From the NCBI GenBank assembly GCA_001632425.1, contig KV425566.1:186001-250000 (forward strand): DNA of 64,000 nt, in the 5' to 3' direction. The position numbers were made by a program, and so were the translations under genes. Origin of the DNA: Neolentinus lepideus HHB14362 ss-1 (lineage: Eukaryota > Basidiomycota > Agaricomycetes > Gloeophyllales > Gloeophyllaceae). The notes beneath the pieces were generated by a model. It searched no databases, was not told the origin of the DNA, and saw only the letters and a program-made list of their open reading frames with translations. Numbering within the stretch: position 1 is the first letter of the stretch; each line of letters opens with the position of its first letter. Below are positions 13,101-24,067 of the stretch, in pieces.

Positions 13101-13525
13101 GCGTCACACCTATTCCTCCTACCTCATTCAGTTCTGCCGCTTTTAGCGCGCCTACTAGAACGAGGTCTTCATTGTCTATGTCTACACAACTTATGCAGCC
13201 AATGCAGGCGAACCACACCGGTGGATATCAGACAACACCAAGTCAGGCGCCATCAAAGCCCAATTACAACATTTCACTAGACGACATAATGCCAGGGCCT
13301 ACCATGTCTCCTCCCATAGCACCTGTCTCTCTGCAGCAACCTATGCAGATGGGTGCTATAATTCCTTCAGCATCCCCTCCACCATTATCTATGTCCTCGC
13401 CTCCATTGCTAGCTTCACCGCCTACCATGAGTGGCATGCTTGCCCCGTCACGTCCAGCACAACCAACCTGGTCCAGTCAGCAGTCTAAGAACGTTGACTG
13501 GGGAGATTTCGATCCATTGGCGTAG
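10151..13525 (+). CDS. SCYL2: SCY1-like pseudokinase, SCYL2/Ppk32 type
   Basis: SCYL2-type proteins bind clathrin and act in Golgi/endosome trafficking. The start at 10151 gives a Ser-rich N-terminus, then VGLWRVQSASHK and VSVWSFDKR with EMERL, the start of the kinase-like domain. Later exons carry LIHTNINPESIL in place of the HRD catalytic loop, DWKISGLGL in place of DFG, and MAPEYALDE with SDMYSLGCLIYAVH, the APE and F-helix regions. The loss of HRD and DFG makes it a pseudokinase, as expected for the family. Next come HEAT-like repeats (LPTLLEEMKDTQLLPYILP; IQEAMGTKVDHEAIASLIL; RFMCVIRKLTDRVEKEH). A disordered Pro/Ser/Met-rich tail ends NVDWGDFDPLA at 13525. The intron before the APE segment runs from GTGAGG to GCGGCCAG (about 11091-11149). 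It is tail to tail with HRQ1, 185 bp away. Confidence 0.88.
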
Positions 13526-13710
13526 CTGTAGGATAATACTCCATGCCAGGCCGGCATATTATATCTATGCATCTATGATATCCTTTATTTCGATACCTCC
13601 CAGAATGTCATCAAATCGCATTATCATGCAACAAGACTTTGCAGAGTAGAATGTGAATTGTCACTGCATTGTCCATGTTGCGGGGCTCAGTTTTACTGAA
13701 TGTTGACCGT

Positions 13711-16700
13711 TCATGGTGTAGCCGCCTCGACCTCAACACCGTTGACAGCGCGGACGTGCGATGCCTCCACGATAGTTTGGTGGGTTCCGTCTGGATCTCC
13801 ATAGTAATCCGATATTAGATCAGCGTCGATGGGGATTTTCAAGACACTCTTGAGAATGAGAAGGGCTCCTAACTTTGATGATACGACGTTCCCTTCCTTG
13901 CACGAGGGGCTATTCACACCTGGATACTTGGGTATAAGTGACGGGAGCAATACTCTGTCATGTACTCACAGGACGAGCATCCTTCTTCGCAGGGACATGA
14001 ATCGACTGCTGCTTCGGCATCTCGGAGCACATCAGATACTAGCATTGGATGGCGTTAGCATATACAGTACAGATTCCACTTGGATGTTTACCATGGTCAA
14101 ATGCCTTTGCAGCGACTGCACCACCCTTGCCGGGAACGTCATAGAATATGAGCCTGGGGACCGAACCGCGTTAGCTCAGACAAAAGCTTCCAGCCCAACG
14201 CAGCATACCTAGCGGGACGCTTTCTGCTTGACTTTGACACTTTATATTCCTTCTCAGGCACTTTGCATTCTGTCATCAAGTCCGCTCCCATAGCAAAGCG
14301 ATTCAGGAAGGCGTGTGTTGCCGAGTGGATGGCTGCCGCAACGTTGATACCCTTGTCTCGCATAAGCTCTAGCACTGGTTTAGGGACATCGATCCAGGCT
14401 CCTGTCGTCTCTCGCTGCCACGGCGGTGTCTCCAGATCGACAGCGTCCAGAATTTTCCTGTTCCTGGGGTACAGATTCAGTACCCACCACTAGACCATCC
14501 TCATATAAGATTCAGTTTTACCTAACTTTGAAGAATCCTGTGGAGACAGGTCAGATTGCACATCCGAGATGCACAGAGTGGAAACTGTCCTTACCAAAGA
14601 CCATTGTGAAGAGCTCGACTCCTGCGGCAAAATCAACCCTAATCATCGTGATATTGCTTTTGTTGTGGACTTACGACCGAAGAAAGCACGATGATCCGAG
14701 CCCCGTATCTCTCGAATACGATATGTCTGTACGGCATCAATATTCCTGAACCACTCATTAGAACGAGCGATGGCATGACAGATCAGTACGAACGTAAAGT
14801 CTCTGCAAACGAAATGTCAGGATCACAATATTTGCGCAAACGGAGGGTCACCTACCTCGGCTCCGTGATCCAGTTCACATCGGACTGTATAACTTTGGCC
14901 AATTTGGAATCATGACTGACTTCTTGCACCTGTAAAAATTTTCACCACATAGTCGTCACCTCGGCGAAACAACACCTACCATGAACGTCAAACCCTGATG
15001 GATGAACTGTAACATTACGAGTTAGATACGTCATGTCGACCTGAAACATACCACGCGATACTCACCACACCGCCCTCGTAGAGCTCGAACATCGCCCTCG
15101 ACACCTCGACCTCCTCCACAATATGCCCTACCCCGCCATCCCGGCCGAAGCGGCCAACATCAACAACAACATACTTCTCCTCCTCCACCCCACGGAGGTT
15201 CACATGCTTCGCAGGAAACGGCAGGTACTTCGGATGCGCATGGTACCACCCATCCCCATCCCTCGCCAACTTCGTCTCACAAAGCTCCCGAGTCAGCGGC
15301 CCAAACCACCGCTCGTCCTCCTCCCTCAGCGGCATCTCATGCGCCGCGCACTGCAGGTGCACCTCCACGATCGCCTTGCTCTCCAGATCCAATAGCAGAT
15401 CCCTCATGCCCCCTTCAAAGAGCTCGTCCGGGTGCAAGACGTAGTGCTGGTCAATGGGCAGGGACTGCGCGACGAGCACGGTGAGCGAGTCCCGTGCGCG
15501 GCGGCCCGCGCGGCCGGCTTGTTGTCGCTGTTGCAGGAAGTCAGCGTGGAAATGGCGGAGAAGAGGACGGGACTTGCGAAGCTCGCGATGCTCATGGGGA
15601 AGCCGAGCATGATCACCGTATCCAAGACGCCGATGTCGACACCCAGCTCGAGCGCATTGGTAGCGACTATGCCCAGCAAATGGCCTGAGAACGCATCTCG
15701 CTCGATCTTCCGCCGGTCCTATGTTGAACAGGCGAGCTTAGCAAGCTACAATACGTTCACAAATTCCTAGCATACCTCTTGCGAGTAACCTGCAAATGCA
15801 TAAGGAGAAAAATCCACAGCACGCAGATTTACTACGGTACATACCTCCTCGATACGACATGACCTTATTTAACACATCAAGCCTCCCCTCACTACTCAAA
15901 TCCGCGCGCAACGCCTTCATAGCCTACAATCCCATCAGCCCACCCCTCGCACCACCCCTGTATGGACACTCACCAACTCACACGTCTTCCTAATCTGCCA
16001 AAAGAAAGCCATGAACACAACACGAGCGCACCGGGAGAACAGAACGGCCAGCGCACCTTGCAAAACAGAATCACGCGCACGCCGCGCTTCATCAGGAACC
16101 GCATCAGCCCCGTCGCCTCCGCGAGCGAGCTCTGTCGCCCCAAGTTCGGGTCGACCGGGTCCGCGGGTGGGGGGTTCCAGATGAGGAAGTCCTTCCTGCC
16201 CGAGGGCGCGCCGTCGGACGTGATCTCTTCGACGTCCTGCGGAGGGCGTGAGGGAGGAAGGGAGAAGAGGAAGAGGGAAGGGGGGAATGTACCTCGAGCC
16301 CGAAGATGTTCTTCATGTGCTCCGCGGGCTTCGAGATCGTCGCGCTGCATGACACGAACCTGATCCTCCGGTCTCATTTCCCTGTATCAGCCACAGCTCC
16401 TATATGCGAGTGGGAACGCTCACTCCCCACAGCCGCGCACACTCGGCGAAAGCGTCTCATCACCATCGCAACATGGCTGGAAAGAGAAAGAGAAGGAGAA
16501 ACTCGTAAATGCAAGGAATGGATAGAGGAAGAGCAGAGATGAGACGCACCTCCCAAACAGCTCCGAATAATAATGCAGCTCATCCACCGCGACGATCTTC
16601 AGATTCTTCAGGAACCGCCGCCACAGATCTTCGTGCGGCAATATCGACGTATGCAGCATATCCTAACCCGACGCGACCAGTGATCAGGCTAAAGTAGAGC

Positions 16701-18511
16701 AGACCGCGCAACCAAAACACCCACGAAATTCGTAAAGATAACCGACGCGGTGTCTCTTACAGCTACAGAACCGTAAGGAGGAAAAAAGGGCCAGGGTAGG
16801 TAGACTCACCGCGCCGGTCCTCCAGCGGCGTATCTCCATCGTACGTCGCAATCTACATCCCACCAAATCATCACCAGCTCTCTCTCGGCGAGAAGAGGAC
16901 GGACCTTGATATGCCCCAGTCCGCTGCACGCCCCCAACAGCTTCTCCAGCGCGCCCTTCTGGTCCTGCGCGAGGGCCTACACGTATCCCGTCCATCCAAA
17001 GTCTTCTCTGCGATCGAGAAAAGGAGACAGACCTTTGTGGGGTAGATAAGCATCGCAGTTGCCGCGTCGTCTTCCTCCAAATACCGCAGAATCGGGACCT
17101 ACCACGCCCCGCCCCGCCCCTCGTCAGCGCCACAAACAAAAACACAGCGGTTGAGGTTGGAGGCACGCACCTGGTAGATCACGCTCTTCCCGGACGCGGT
17201 GCTCGTCGACACGATCACGTCCCGCCCGTGCGCGAGCGCGGCGATCGCAGCGACTTGGTGCGTGTACAGCGCGGAGATGCCGCGCGACGAGGACAGCGCC
17301 GCGCGGATCGTCTCCGACAGCGGGGGGTCCAGCGCGCCTGCCCGGACACAGTCAGCACGCACCCCGCCCTTTCCCTCAGCAGATAACACGCACCGGTGCG
17401 CCCCTCCCTAGCCGCGAACACCCGCCGCTCGACGACCTGCCCCTTGTACCACTCCTCCCCTTCGAGCTCCTGTATGATCGCGTCTATGGACGGGCGGTCT
17501 TCCCACGCGGGCACCTCGGCCTTGCCCTTGCCTTTTGCGTCGGAGAAGGCTGCGGGCGCTTTGGTGGACAAGGAGGGGTTGACGGGGATGTGGTCGCGCG
17601 CGGCGGCCTGGAGGAGGAGGACGGGGTCCTCACCTTCTAGCACCGCTTGCAGCAGTCTGCACCGCGCCATACCATACAATCATAAGATCAAGTATCTAGG
17701 AAAGGGGGAGAATGGGGCTCACTCGTCTACGGCGAGCGCGAACCGCTCGTTGCGCTTCTCGACGAGCTTCCGCACGGCGGCGGGCGTGAGCGAGGGCGGG
17801 GGCGCGAGCGCGAGGTTGGTGTTCTTGGGCTTTGTGCCGCGCGTGGAGTCGAGGAAGTCGAGGACGAGGACGTGGGCGTCTTCAGCGGGGGTGGGGTGGA
17901 GGGAGAAGTCTGGGGAGGGGGCGCGCGTGGAGGAGGAGGCGGAGGAGGAGGAGTGGATGAGGAGCTGGTCGCGCGGGATGTAGCCGAATTTTATTACGTC
18001 GGGGAGGAGGGCTCTGTTTCGGATGTAAGGAGGGTTGTATATAAGAAGTGACTGCGCTTACTTTAGTTCGGCTACTTTGGATAAGTCCAGGGGCCTGTAG
18101 TAAATTGTGTTCTAGTCATTAGCGAGAATGTCATGGTTGCTACTGACTGTTTGAGTAGTGCCTCTACAGATGAGCGCACGACGGAAAAGGTGGTGGCGAG
18201 GTGCTTTCTCGAGGAGCAAAAGGCAAGCACGGTGTTGAGAGCCTGGGGAGTCGTGGTCTCTCATTCATAACTCGATGACAATTCGGTTACCTTGAACACC
18301 TTTTGCAACTGATACACAATGCTAAGCTCATCGAGTTCATTGAGCCGCCACAACTCACGTCATGAAAGTACTCGGTCCAGACGACTTCTTGCCTCGGAAC
18401 AGCTGCCTTTTTGCGTTTCGTCAACGTTCTGGCCTTCTTCAAAGCGGGCTCAACGTCTGCTCCTTTACTGGCCCTCTTGCGTGCTTTGGAAGATTCGCGA
18501 GGTGGGGACAT
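13711..18511 (-). CDS. HRQ1: RecQ4-family DNA helicase Hrq1
   Basis: HRQ1 is a 3'-5' DNA helicase acting in crosslink repair and telomere maintenance in the nucleus. The start at 18511 gives MSPPRESSKARKRASKG, a basic tail likely to serve as a nuclear signal. Helicase motifs follow in order across many exons: the Q-motif-like YTHQVAAIAALAHGRDV, Walker A STASGKSVIYQ, LIYPTK, the DELH box VAVDELHYYSELFG, FVSCSATISKP, VATNALELGVDIG and QQAGRAGRRARD. The C-terminus has the DUF1998/MrfA-like cysteine region, with DLMTECK and EKEYK before RKRPAR and a final GVNSPSCKEGNVVSSKLGAL exon. The end is at 13711. The intron at 15528-15577, just before QQAGRAGRR, has a GC donor (GCAAGT..CAACAG). GC content rises strongly across the 15-18 kb part of the gene. 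Exon borders in the 14.5-15 kb part are less certain. Confidence 0.9.
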
Positions 18512-18799
18512 AACGCGACGAGGAAATTAGCTTGAAATTAGCCACAGACAGCCACAAACGCGATCGACGAGGTTAGGCTGTCTTATGTAAGCTATGTAAG
18601 TGCTTATGCAAAAATGCTTACTCGCTTTACCAACTGCACTTGTAATGAATTTGTTACTCGATCCTGCATAAATGACTCTGTGGTTTGATTGCACCCACAC
18701 TTTTCGCCCACAGTGGCCGCCCTTCCGCGCACCCTCCTCACGTTAATCGTGTCTGTCTCGCTCGCCGTCCTGCTCCGCAAACTCTTCCCAAAGTCCGCC

Positions 18800-19908
18800 A
18801 TGTCCCCAGTCCTGCCACGCACCCGACCAGAATGGCAAGCCGCTCTCGCTTCCCTGCCCTCTTCCCCGCCAAAAATCCCCGCCTTTTTCTTCGCACACGG
18901 CTCCCCCATGCTCGCATTCCCTAAAGACTCCCCCCGCCTCTCCAGCGACCCCGTCATGTCCCACATGGGCCCGACCGGCCCCCTCGCCCAGTTCCTCGCC
19001 GACTTTGGCAAGACCCTCCTCGAAAAATACAACCCCCAAGGCATCGTCGTCTTCTCCGCGCACTGGGAGACCCCCGGCGAGCGCCTCGTCACCGACTACG
19101 GCGACCCCAACCCCCTCCTCATGGACTACTACGGCTTCGACCAGCAGCTCTACGAGCTCCAGTTCAAGTCCAAGGGCGATACGGGGCTGGCGAATAGGGT
19201 CGTTGAGTGCTTCAAGGACGCGGGGCAGCTCGCGCGCCTGACGAACAAGCTCGAGCCGCGCGGGCACGACGGGCGCGGGTTCCAGGGCCCGGGGCTTGAC
19301 CACGGCGTCTTCGTCCCCTTCCGCATCATGTTCGGCGAGGAGTTCATGGACGTCCCCGTCGTCCAGGTCTCCATCGACGCGAGCCTCAGCCCGGAGAAGA
19401 ACTGGGCGGTCGGCGCTGCTGTTAGCAAGCTCAGGTACGGATTCACTCTTATTACTGCGCGACTACCTGACCGACACCGTTCTACTCTAAGGGAGGAAAA
19501 CATCCTCGTCCTCTCAGGCGGCCTCACGATCCACAACCTCCGCGACTTCTCCTCCTTCTCGCCCTCGGTCGCCCAGAAGCCATACCACGACTTCCACCAA
19601 GCCGTCCTCGACGCTGTGACCGCCTCCTCGGTAAGTATCTCCCTTCTCGCTTCACTCTCGTCTCCATTCACGCTTCATCCTCCATCCTAACAATCCCACC
19701 CCAGCCAAAACCCCTCCTCTCCCTCCCCCAACACCCCTCCTTCCGCCTCGCGCACCCGCGCGCGGAGCATTTCGTCCCGATATACGTCGCGGCTGGCGCA
19801 GGCCTCGGCGATCTCCAGGGAGATACTAGTATCGTGGAGCAAGACAAGGCGAAAGTGAAAGTGCTGTCGGCGGTGTACGGCAGCGTGACTGTGGCGTTTG
19901 GGGTGTGA
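18800..19908 (+). CDS. LigB-type extradiol ring-cleavage dioxygenase (4,5-DOPA dioxygenase-like)
   Basis: Members of this class III family use non-haem Fe(II) or Zn(II) to open catechol rings. The DODA subgroup acts on DOPA or similar catechols. The start at 18800 gives MSPVLPRTRPEWQAALASLP. Metal-ligand and active-site histidines sit in FFFAHGSPML, VVFSAHWETPGE and GPGLDHGVFVPFR. Two introns (about 19434-19518 and 19631-19704) separate the main exon from NILVLSGGLTIHNLRDF and from the last exon, which ends VLSAVYGSVTVAFGV at 19906-19908. The frame stays open upstream to about 18714 and encodes a hydrophobic stretch (TLLTLIVSVSLAVLLRKLF) with no ATG of its own, so a spliced N-terminal anchor is possible. 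The codons are extremely GC-rich at third positions. The 3' end is duplicated at 20855-20901. Confidence 0.9.
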
Positions 19909-20850
19909 GGGCGTTCAAATTGTGTTATTGTATTATAGTATCCATTGCATTTCTATTATCTAATGCTCGTAGCTTTGCGAGGCAAGGACGCCGGAGCGTC
20001 TCTCTTGATTGTACGTATCACGAGATTGTAGACTCGCCAGCTATAATCTCTTCCGATGTCTTGAACCGTGTCCGCTCGTGCCACAAACAAGCCCTGTAGC
20101 CGGGCCAAACAAGCGTAAATAGGATGTGGCGGCTCCTTCAGCACTCCCATGACGATACACGCAAAGGTCTATTGTCCAAGTAAAACTTTACAATATTGAA
20201 TTTTTGGACACTCGGGACGAGCTTGCAAGTTCGCATATGGTCGCGAGGGGGGGAGCACAGGAGGTGCCTATTTTGAGACCTTGATAAGAAAGTCCTATAT
20301 AAGCATGTATTTTCCAGTTTGTACTCTTTGCGATTGGGGTCAAGCGCGCCCGTCATATCGAATCTTCGGTTTGTTTCTTCATACGATATAGCTGAGCCAG
20401 CCATCTAATAAAATACACATGTTTAATTCTCTTGCACTACGACTCAACAGCCTACCCCTACCGAGTCATGGTCCGCATCAACATTCTTAATCCCCAGCCT
20501 TTCTCCTCGTCAGGACTGACCGTCTCGTCCGTGATGGTCTCCACAATGACCGAAATGCCAGACACGCCGTGCCCCAGCCGGACGACGGGCGCGGCCACGC
20601 ACCTGTGTTGAGGAATTGAGATGTCGAGTTGAGGATTAATGACAGAGGTAAATACGGAATCGGAAGTATTGATGGGGGATTGTGATTGGACGTTTGACGC
20701 GATTCACAGCCAAGTGCATACGTTTTCCCTCAGCCTGTTACCACGTTCACAGCTGAGGAGTAAGTGCACATCGTATAGAATTGACTCATATCACAGTTTT
20801 CACATCCTGCGTCATGCGGAAGGTTATGAGGAGCGGCGATATCGATTGAA
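19866..20850. repeat. Tandem duplication, copy 1 (gene ends plus spacer)
   Basis: Copy 1 begins in the last codons of the dioxygenase, covers its 3' spacer, and runs into a dead 3' fragment of the 7-TM gene. Landmark matches to copy 2 include GCCACAAACAAGCCCTGTAG, GTGGCGGCT, GACGATACACGCAAAGG, ATTGTCCAAGTAAAAC, CCATCTAATAAAATA, ACTACGACTCAACAG and CATCAACATTCTTAATCCCC. It is longer than copy 2 because of about 190 bp near 20185-20395 and about 210 bp near 20600-20800 that copy 2 lacks. Confidence 0.85.
20500..20850 (-). pseudogene. 3' fragment of the 7-TM membrane-protein gene
   Basis: Read on the minus strand, this encodes a degraded match to the end of the intact gene at 21266-22448. VIVETITDE is retained, followed by a shortened VSPDEEK. 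The stop codon is lost (AAGTGA became AAAGGC), several codons before VIVETITDE are deleted, and an unrelated insert of about 200 bp splits the fragment. A last block at 20822-20847, with GCGGCGATATCGA, matches the start of the same final exon in the intact gene. Confidence 0.75.
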
Positions 20851-20854
20851 GAAA

Positions 20855-20901
20855 GTCTTTTGGCGGTGTATGGAAGTGTGACCGTGGCGTTTCGGGTGTG
20901 A
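20855..20901 (+). pseudogene. 3' fragment of the extradiol dioxygenase gene
   Basis: GGCGGTGTATGGAAGTGTGA and the following GTGGCGTTTCGGGTGTGA match the last 13 or so codons of the dioxygenase (AVYGSVTVAF.V and stop), 993 bp downstream of the true stop. Only the terminal codons are present, so this cannot be a functional gene. It marks the left edge of duplication copy 2. Confidence 0.8.
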
Positions 20902-21460
20902 GGACGTGTTTTCGATGGCTTCTGGAGTTTAAATTGTGTCATTATATCCATCGTCTACTACCTCTTCCGATGTCTGGAAACATATGAAGAAGTCGGGATC
21001 AAGGAATTCGGAGACGATAATCTTGTTGGTGCCACAAACAAACCCTATAGCCGGACCAAACAAGTGCAAATATGATGTGGCGGCTACGTTAGCATCTCAT
21101 GACGATACACACAAAGGTTCATTGTCCAAGTAAAACCCTACAACACAACTAACCCAGCCATCTAATAAAATATACATTAACGTTCTTATACTACGACTCA
21201 ACAGGCCACCCCGACCCACTCCGTTCATCGTGATTCGCATCAACATTCTTAATCCCCAGCCTATGTCACTTCTCCTCGTCAGGATTGACCGTAGACCGGA
21301 GTCCAGGCTCGTCCGTGATGGTCTCCACAATGACCAAAACGCCAGATGCGACGGGCCCCGCCTTCATGCGCCCCAGCCGGACGACGTTCGCGGGGACGGT
21401 GCTCGACCACGCGCGGCCCTGCGCCACGCGGAGGATGATGAGCAGCGGCGATATCGACTT
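20855..21460. repeat. Tandem duplication, copy 2
   Basis: Copy 2 begins with the dioxygenase 3' fragment, repeats the spacer landmarks of copy 1 in the same order, and ends inside the final exon of the intact 7-TM gene. The match fades at about the first base of that exon (GCGGCGATATCGA at 21445-21457). The two copies are clearly diverged, so the event is not recent. Confidence 0.85.
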
Positions 21461-22448
21461 CGAGTCAATCAGTCAGTCAGTCGAGATGCACGCGGAGAAT
21501 GAACGAGCTTCGCCCCCCGCACCTCGAACTGCCCGAGCCACGTAATGAGCACGTACTGCGCCCTGCTGTGCCGCGCATAGCACACTATGAACACGAGGCC
21601 CGTGAGCGAGTACAGCGCCGCGCTCTCGACGAGCATCGCGCCGACGCTCGTGTACACGCTCGCCGCGTCGGGCGTGAGCGAGCGCCGCGCCTCCCTGCGC
21701 AGCCTGTACAGACGCGCGATGATGAGCAGCGTCACGACGAGGTTGAACGAGATGGAGAGCGCCCAGTACGGCACGCCCAGGTCGATGGAGCGTTCGGCGT
21801 AGAGGTTGTGGGTGGTGGCCACGGAAATGATGAAGAGGATGGAGGTTACTGAGGTGGGGCTGTTATATTGGGATGTGTGGGAGGCTCAGGCCGGCGCTTT
21901 ACCCACCTATTGTAGCGATAAATATTGCTGTGGGAATGACTATAACAAGTGGTTTAGATGCGTAGGCATCTGTAGAGCTATCCCAGTAATTAATACTACA
22001 CCCGAATCATGCAGGCCCGAGAATAGCCCTTACAAGATGCCCGTCTTGCAGCCACGTACATGCAGCAAACATAAACACGCTGACCCACTCCGGCGGCAAC
22101 CGGAACCCAATGTTATAGTAGTCGATCGGACCTGCTGGATCGTCCCCGTGCTCGACGTAGGAGACAGACTCCGCCACGACGTCCCGCCACATGCCGACAG
22201 AGCTCAGGATGAACTGGAGACATATGTACGCCAGGTAGAAGGACGCGCAGCGCATGGCGTGCCGCTGCTTGAGGAGCAGATGCGCGGTGATGGCGAATAG
22301 GGTGAAATGTATGCCTAGGTGGATGATTATGAGGTTGATTTCGAGTGAGTGGACGAAGGGAATGTGGCGTACCGTACGCCATTAGACCAGTCATCACCCC
22401 GAAGAACTGTGCGTACTTGGTTGACGCGGACGCGATAGAGGACGCCAT
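21266..22448 (-). CDS. Seven-transmembrane fungal membrane protein of unknown function
   Basis: The start at 22448 gives MASSIASASTKYAQFFGV. I count seven hydrophobic segments after splicing: FFGVMTGLMAYGIHFTLF, SFYLAYICLQFILSSVG, EWVSVFMFAACTWLQDG, VIPTAIFIATIVTSILF, ALSISFNLVVTLLIIARL, MLVESAALYSLTGLVFIV and LGQFESISPLLIILRV. The protein ends STVNPDEEK with the stop at 21266-21268. A DG..LYRC motif after segment 3 and MLVESAALYS in segment 6 are hallmarks of a large basidiomycete family of polytopic proteins, often many per genome. No substrate or signalling role is established, and receptor-like topology is inference. Short introns (22316-22369 and several between 21840 and 22010) are inferred, and the exons in the second group are the least certain. 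Its 3' end is duplicated at 20500-20850. Confidence 0.7.
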
Positions 22449-22509
22449 GCCTTTTACTCGCCGCCACGACCGATCAGAGCTATCGCAAACAGGAGACGGC
22501 AGGCAACTA

Positions 22510-22913
22510 TCTCGAAGATACTACGGTCCTTAAACCATGAATACAGCGCACGCCGCCGGGGAGTATAAGAGCAATGAACGATCCATCGCGCGGAGTTCCC
22601 TCAGAGCCCGAAATCATCAAGGATATGATGAAACGGCTCCAAAACCAGAAGTAACTCGACAGAGCCCAGAGAGGATCCCAAACTTGGGGTGCGTGACAGC
22701 GCACAGTCGTGATGATCCCTGAGAGTCGAAAATCAGTGCTATGAGTAGCAGCGGGCTGCCGGGGTACAGAGGTCTATCGTTCCGGACGAGGAATACGACC
22801 AGGTAACACCCGAGCAGTCGGTCGAGTAACAACATTGAAGGACCTGTCAACCCAGCGCCGCCCACCGAGAAAAGCGCGAAGCCAGCCAGTGTCTTGTGCA
22901 ACCATACGGCCAT
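22510..22913 (-). pseudogene. Possible remnant of a second 7-TM family gene
   Basis: On the minus strand, CYLVVFLVRNDRPLYPGS with LLLIALIFD, and after an AG junction ALSSYFWFWSRFIISLMISG, resemble the middle of the 7-TM family (segments 3-5). No N-terminal or C-terminal parts can be joined to it, and the frame breaks shortly after. It lies directly upstream of the intact family member in the same orientation, as expected for an older tandem copy. The call rests only on weak resemblance. Confidence 0.35.
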
Positions 22914-24067
22914 CTTCGGCGGCGCTCAGGCCGGGTGTTCAAACGTTCATGTTCCGAATAACGCACCGTCCGACCAATGCAAAAGCCGGATAACATACGC
23001 GTGTCAACGCCTTGGTTCTCCGGTACCACTGCGCATATAGTTTGAGAGGTTCCAGATGTACATGAATATAGCCTCCCACAGGCTGCGACCGAGGTAAACA
23101 TCAACGTGTCAGATCTCAACTGGGGCCGTTCAGCATTCTTATCGTGCGAGGGTTTGGACCTTCGGATGCCCATCACTTGATAATTGATAACAAGACCTGT
23201 ATAGATGCTTTTCTCCCTGAGCAGAACGCGTGGTTCGGTGATGTCCGTGCCCGTGAACCTGCTCCGGTCCCATAGATTACTTTCAATTTGAATGTTGCGG
23301 CAGCGTCCTTTATAGGATCATGATAAATTCCAGACCTCGCAGGGCTGCTAAGGCGACACCACCTTCACAGCAGCAAATAACTGTATTGAATCGAGGACAG
23401 CCACTCATAACTTGAAGTACCGTCCCGTAATCATTGAATAGAAGGTGCATTACCTTCCCCGATAGAGACAAGACAGACCAAAGCTCCGGGAACCTCGCAC
23501 GCCACGCTGAAGCTTCAGGAGGTCCAATTCGCTATATGAGCGTCAACCTGACTGTGGCTCCGGATTTGGGATCATGTATTGAAAAGCGACCTATATTAAG
23601 AACGAATTCGGGCAACACCTCCGCAGAAGCTTGACTAACCTACGTACTAGATGAGTCCTCTACCCGCAACGAGCACAATCCTTATTCTCCAATTGTCGGT
23701 GAGTCGACGGCGACTCTACCCATTGTGTAGAGACCTGCCTTTCCTGGTCATCCTTCTTCCTGTGAAAGCCTCGAAATGACACATGACCCGTATCGCCCGT
23801 CCTCGTGGAGGCCGCGTTGGAGGACTCTGGACCAACATGTCAGTTCTGGTGGACTAGGAATAGCCATAATGAAATCAATAAGAGGGCTCTCCGTGTACAC
23901 GCACAGCTTCACAGTTACCTTTCATCGATAACCCTATCAGTCGCCGGTACTTTATAGATATCACGCTGGATAGTATCCTCCTGATCCCATTTCACCCCTT
24001 ACGACCACTATTTTGCGGCTTTCTATTTGGCGTTGTACTTGTTCTTCATCAACCTTCATAACGAAAA
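22914..24067. other. Intergenic stretch, nothing recognised
   Basis: About 1.15 kb with only short frames on both strands. It contains the promoter of the coiled-coil gene. No RNA gene or repeat is evident. Confidence 0.5.

Noticed and set aside
18743..19303. A long open frame antisense to the dioxygenase
   Set aside because: It comes from the very GC-rich codon pattern of the real gene on the plus strand. It has no family resemblance.
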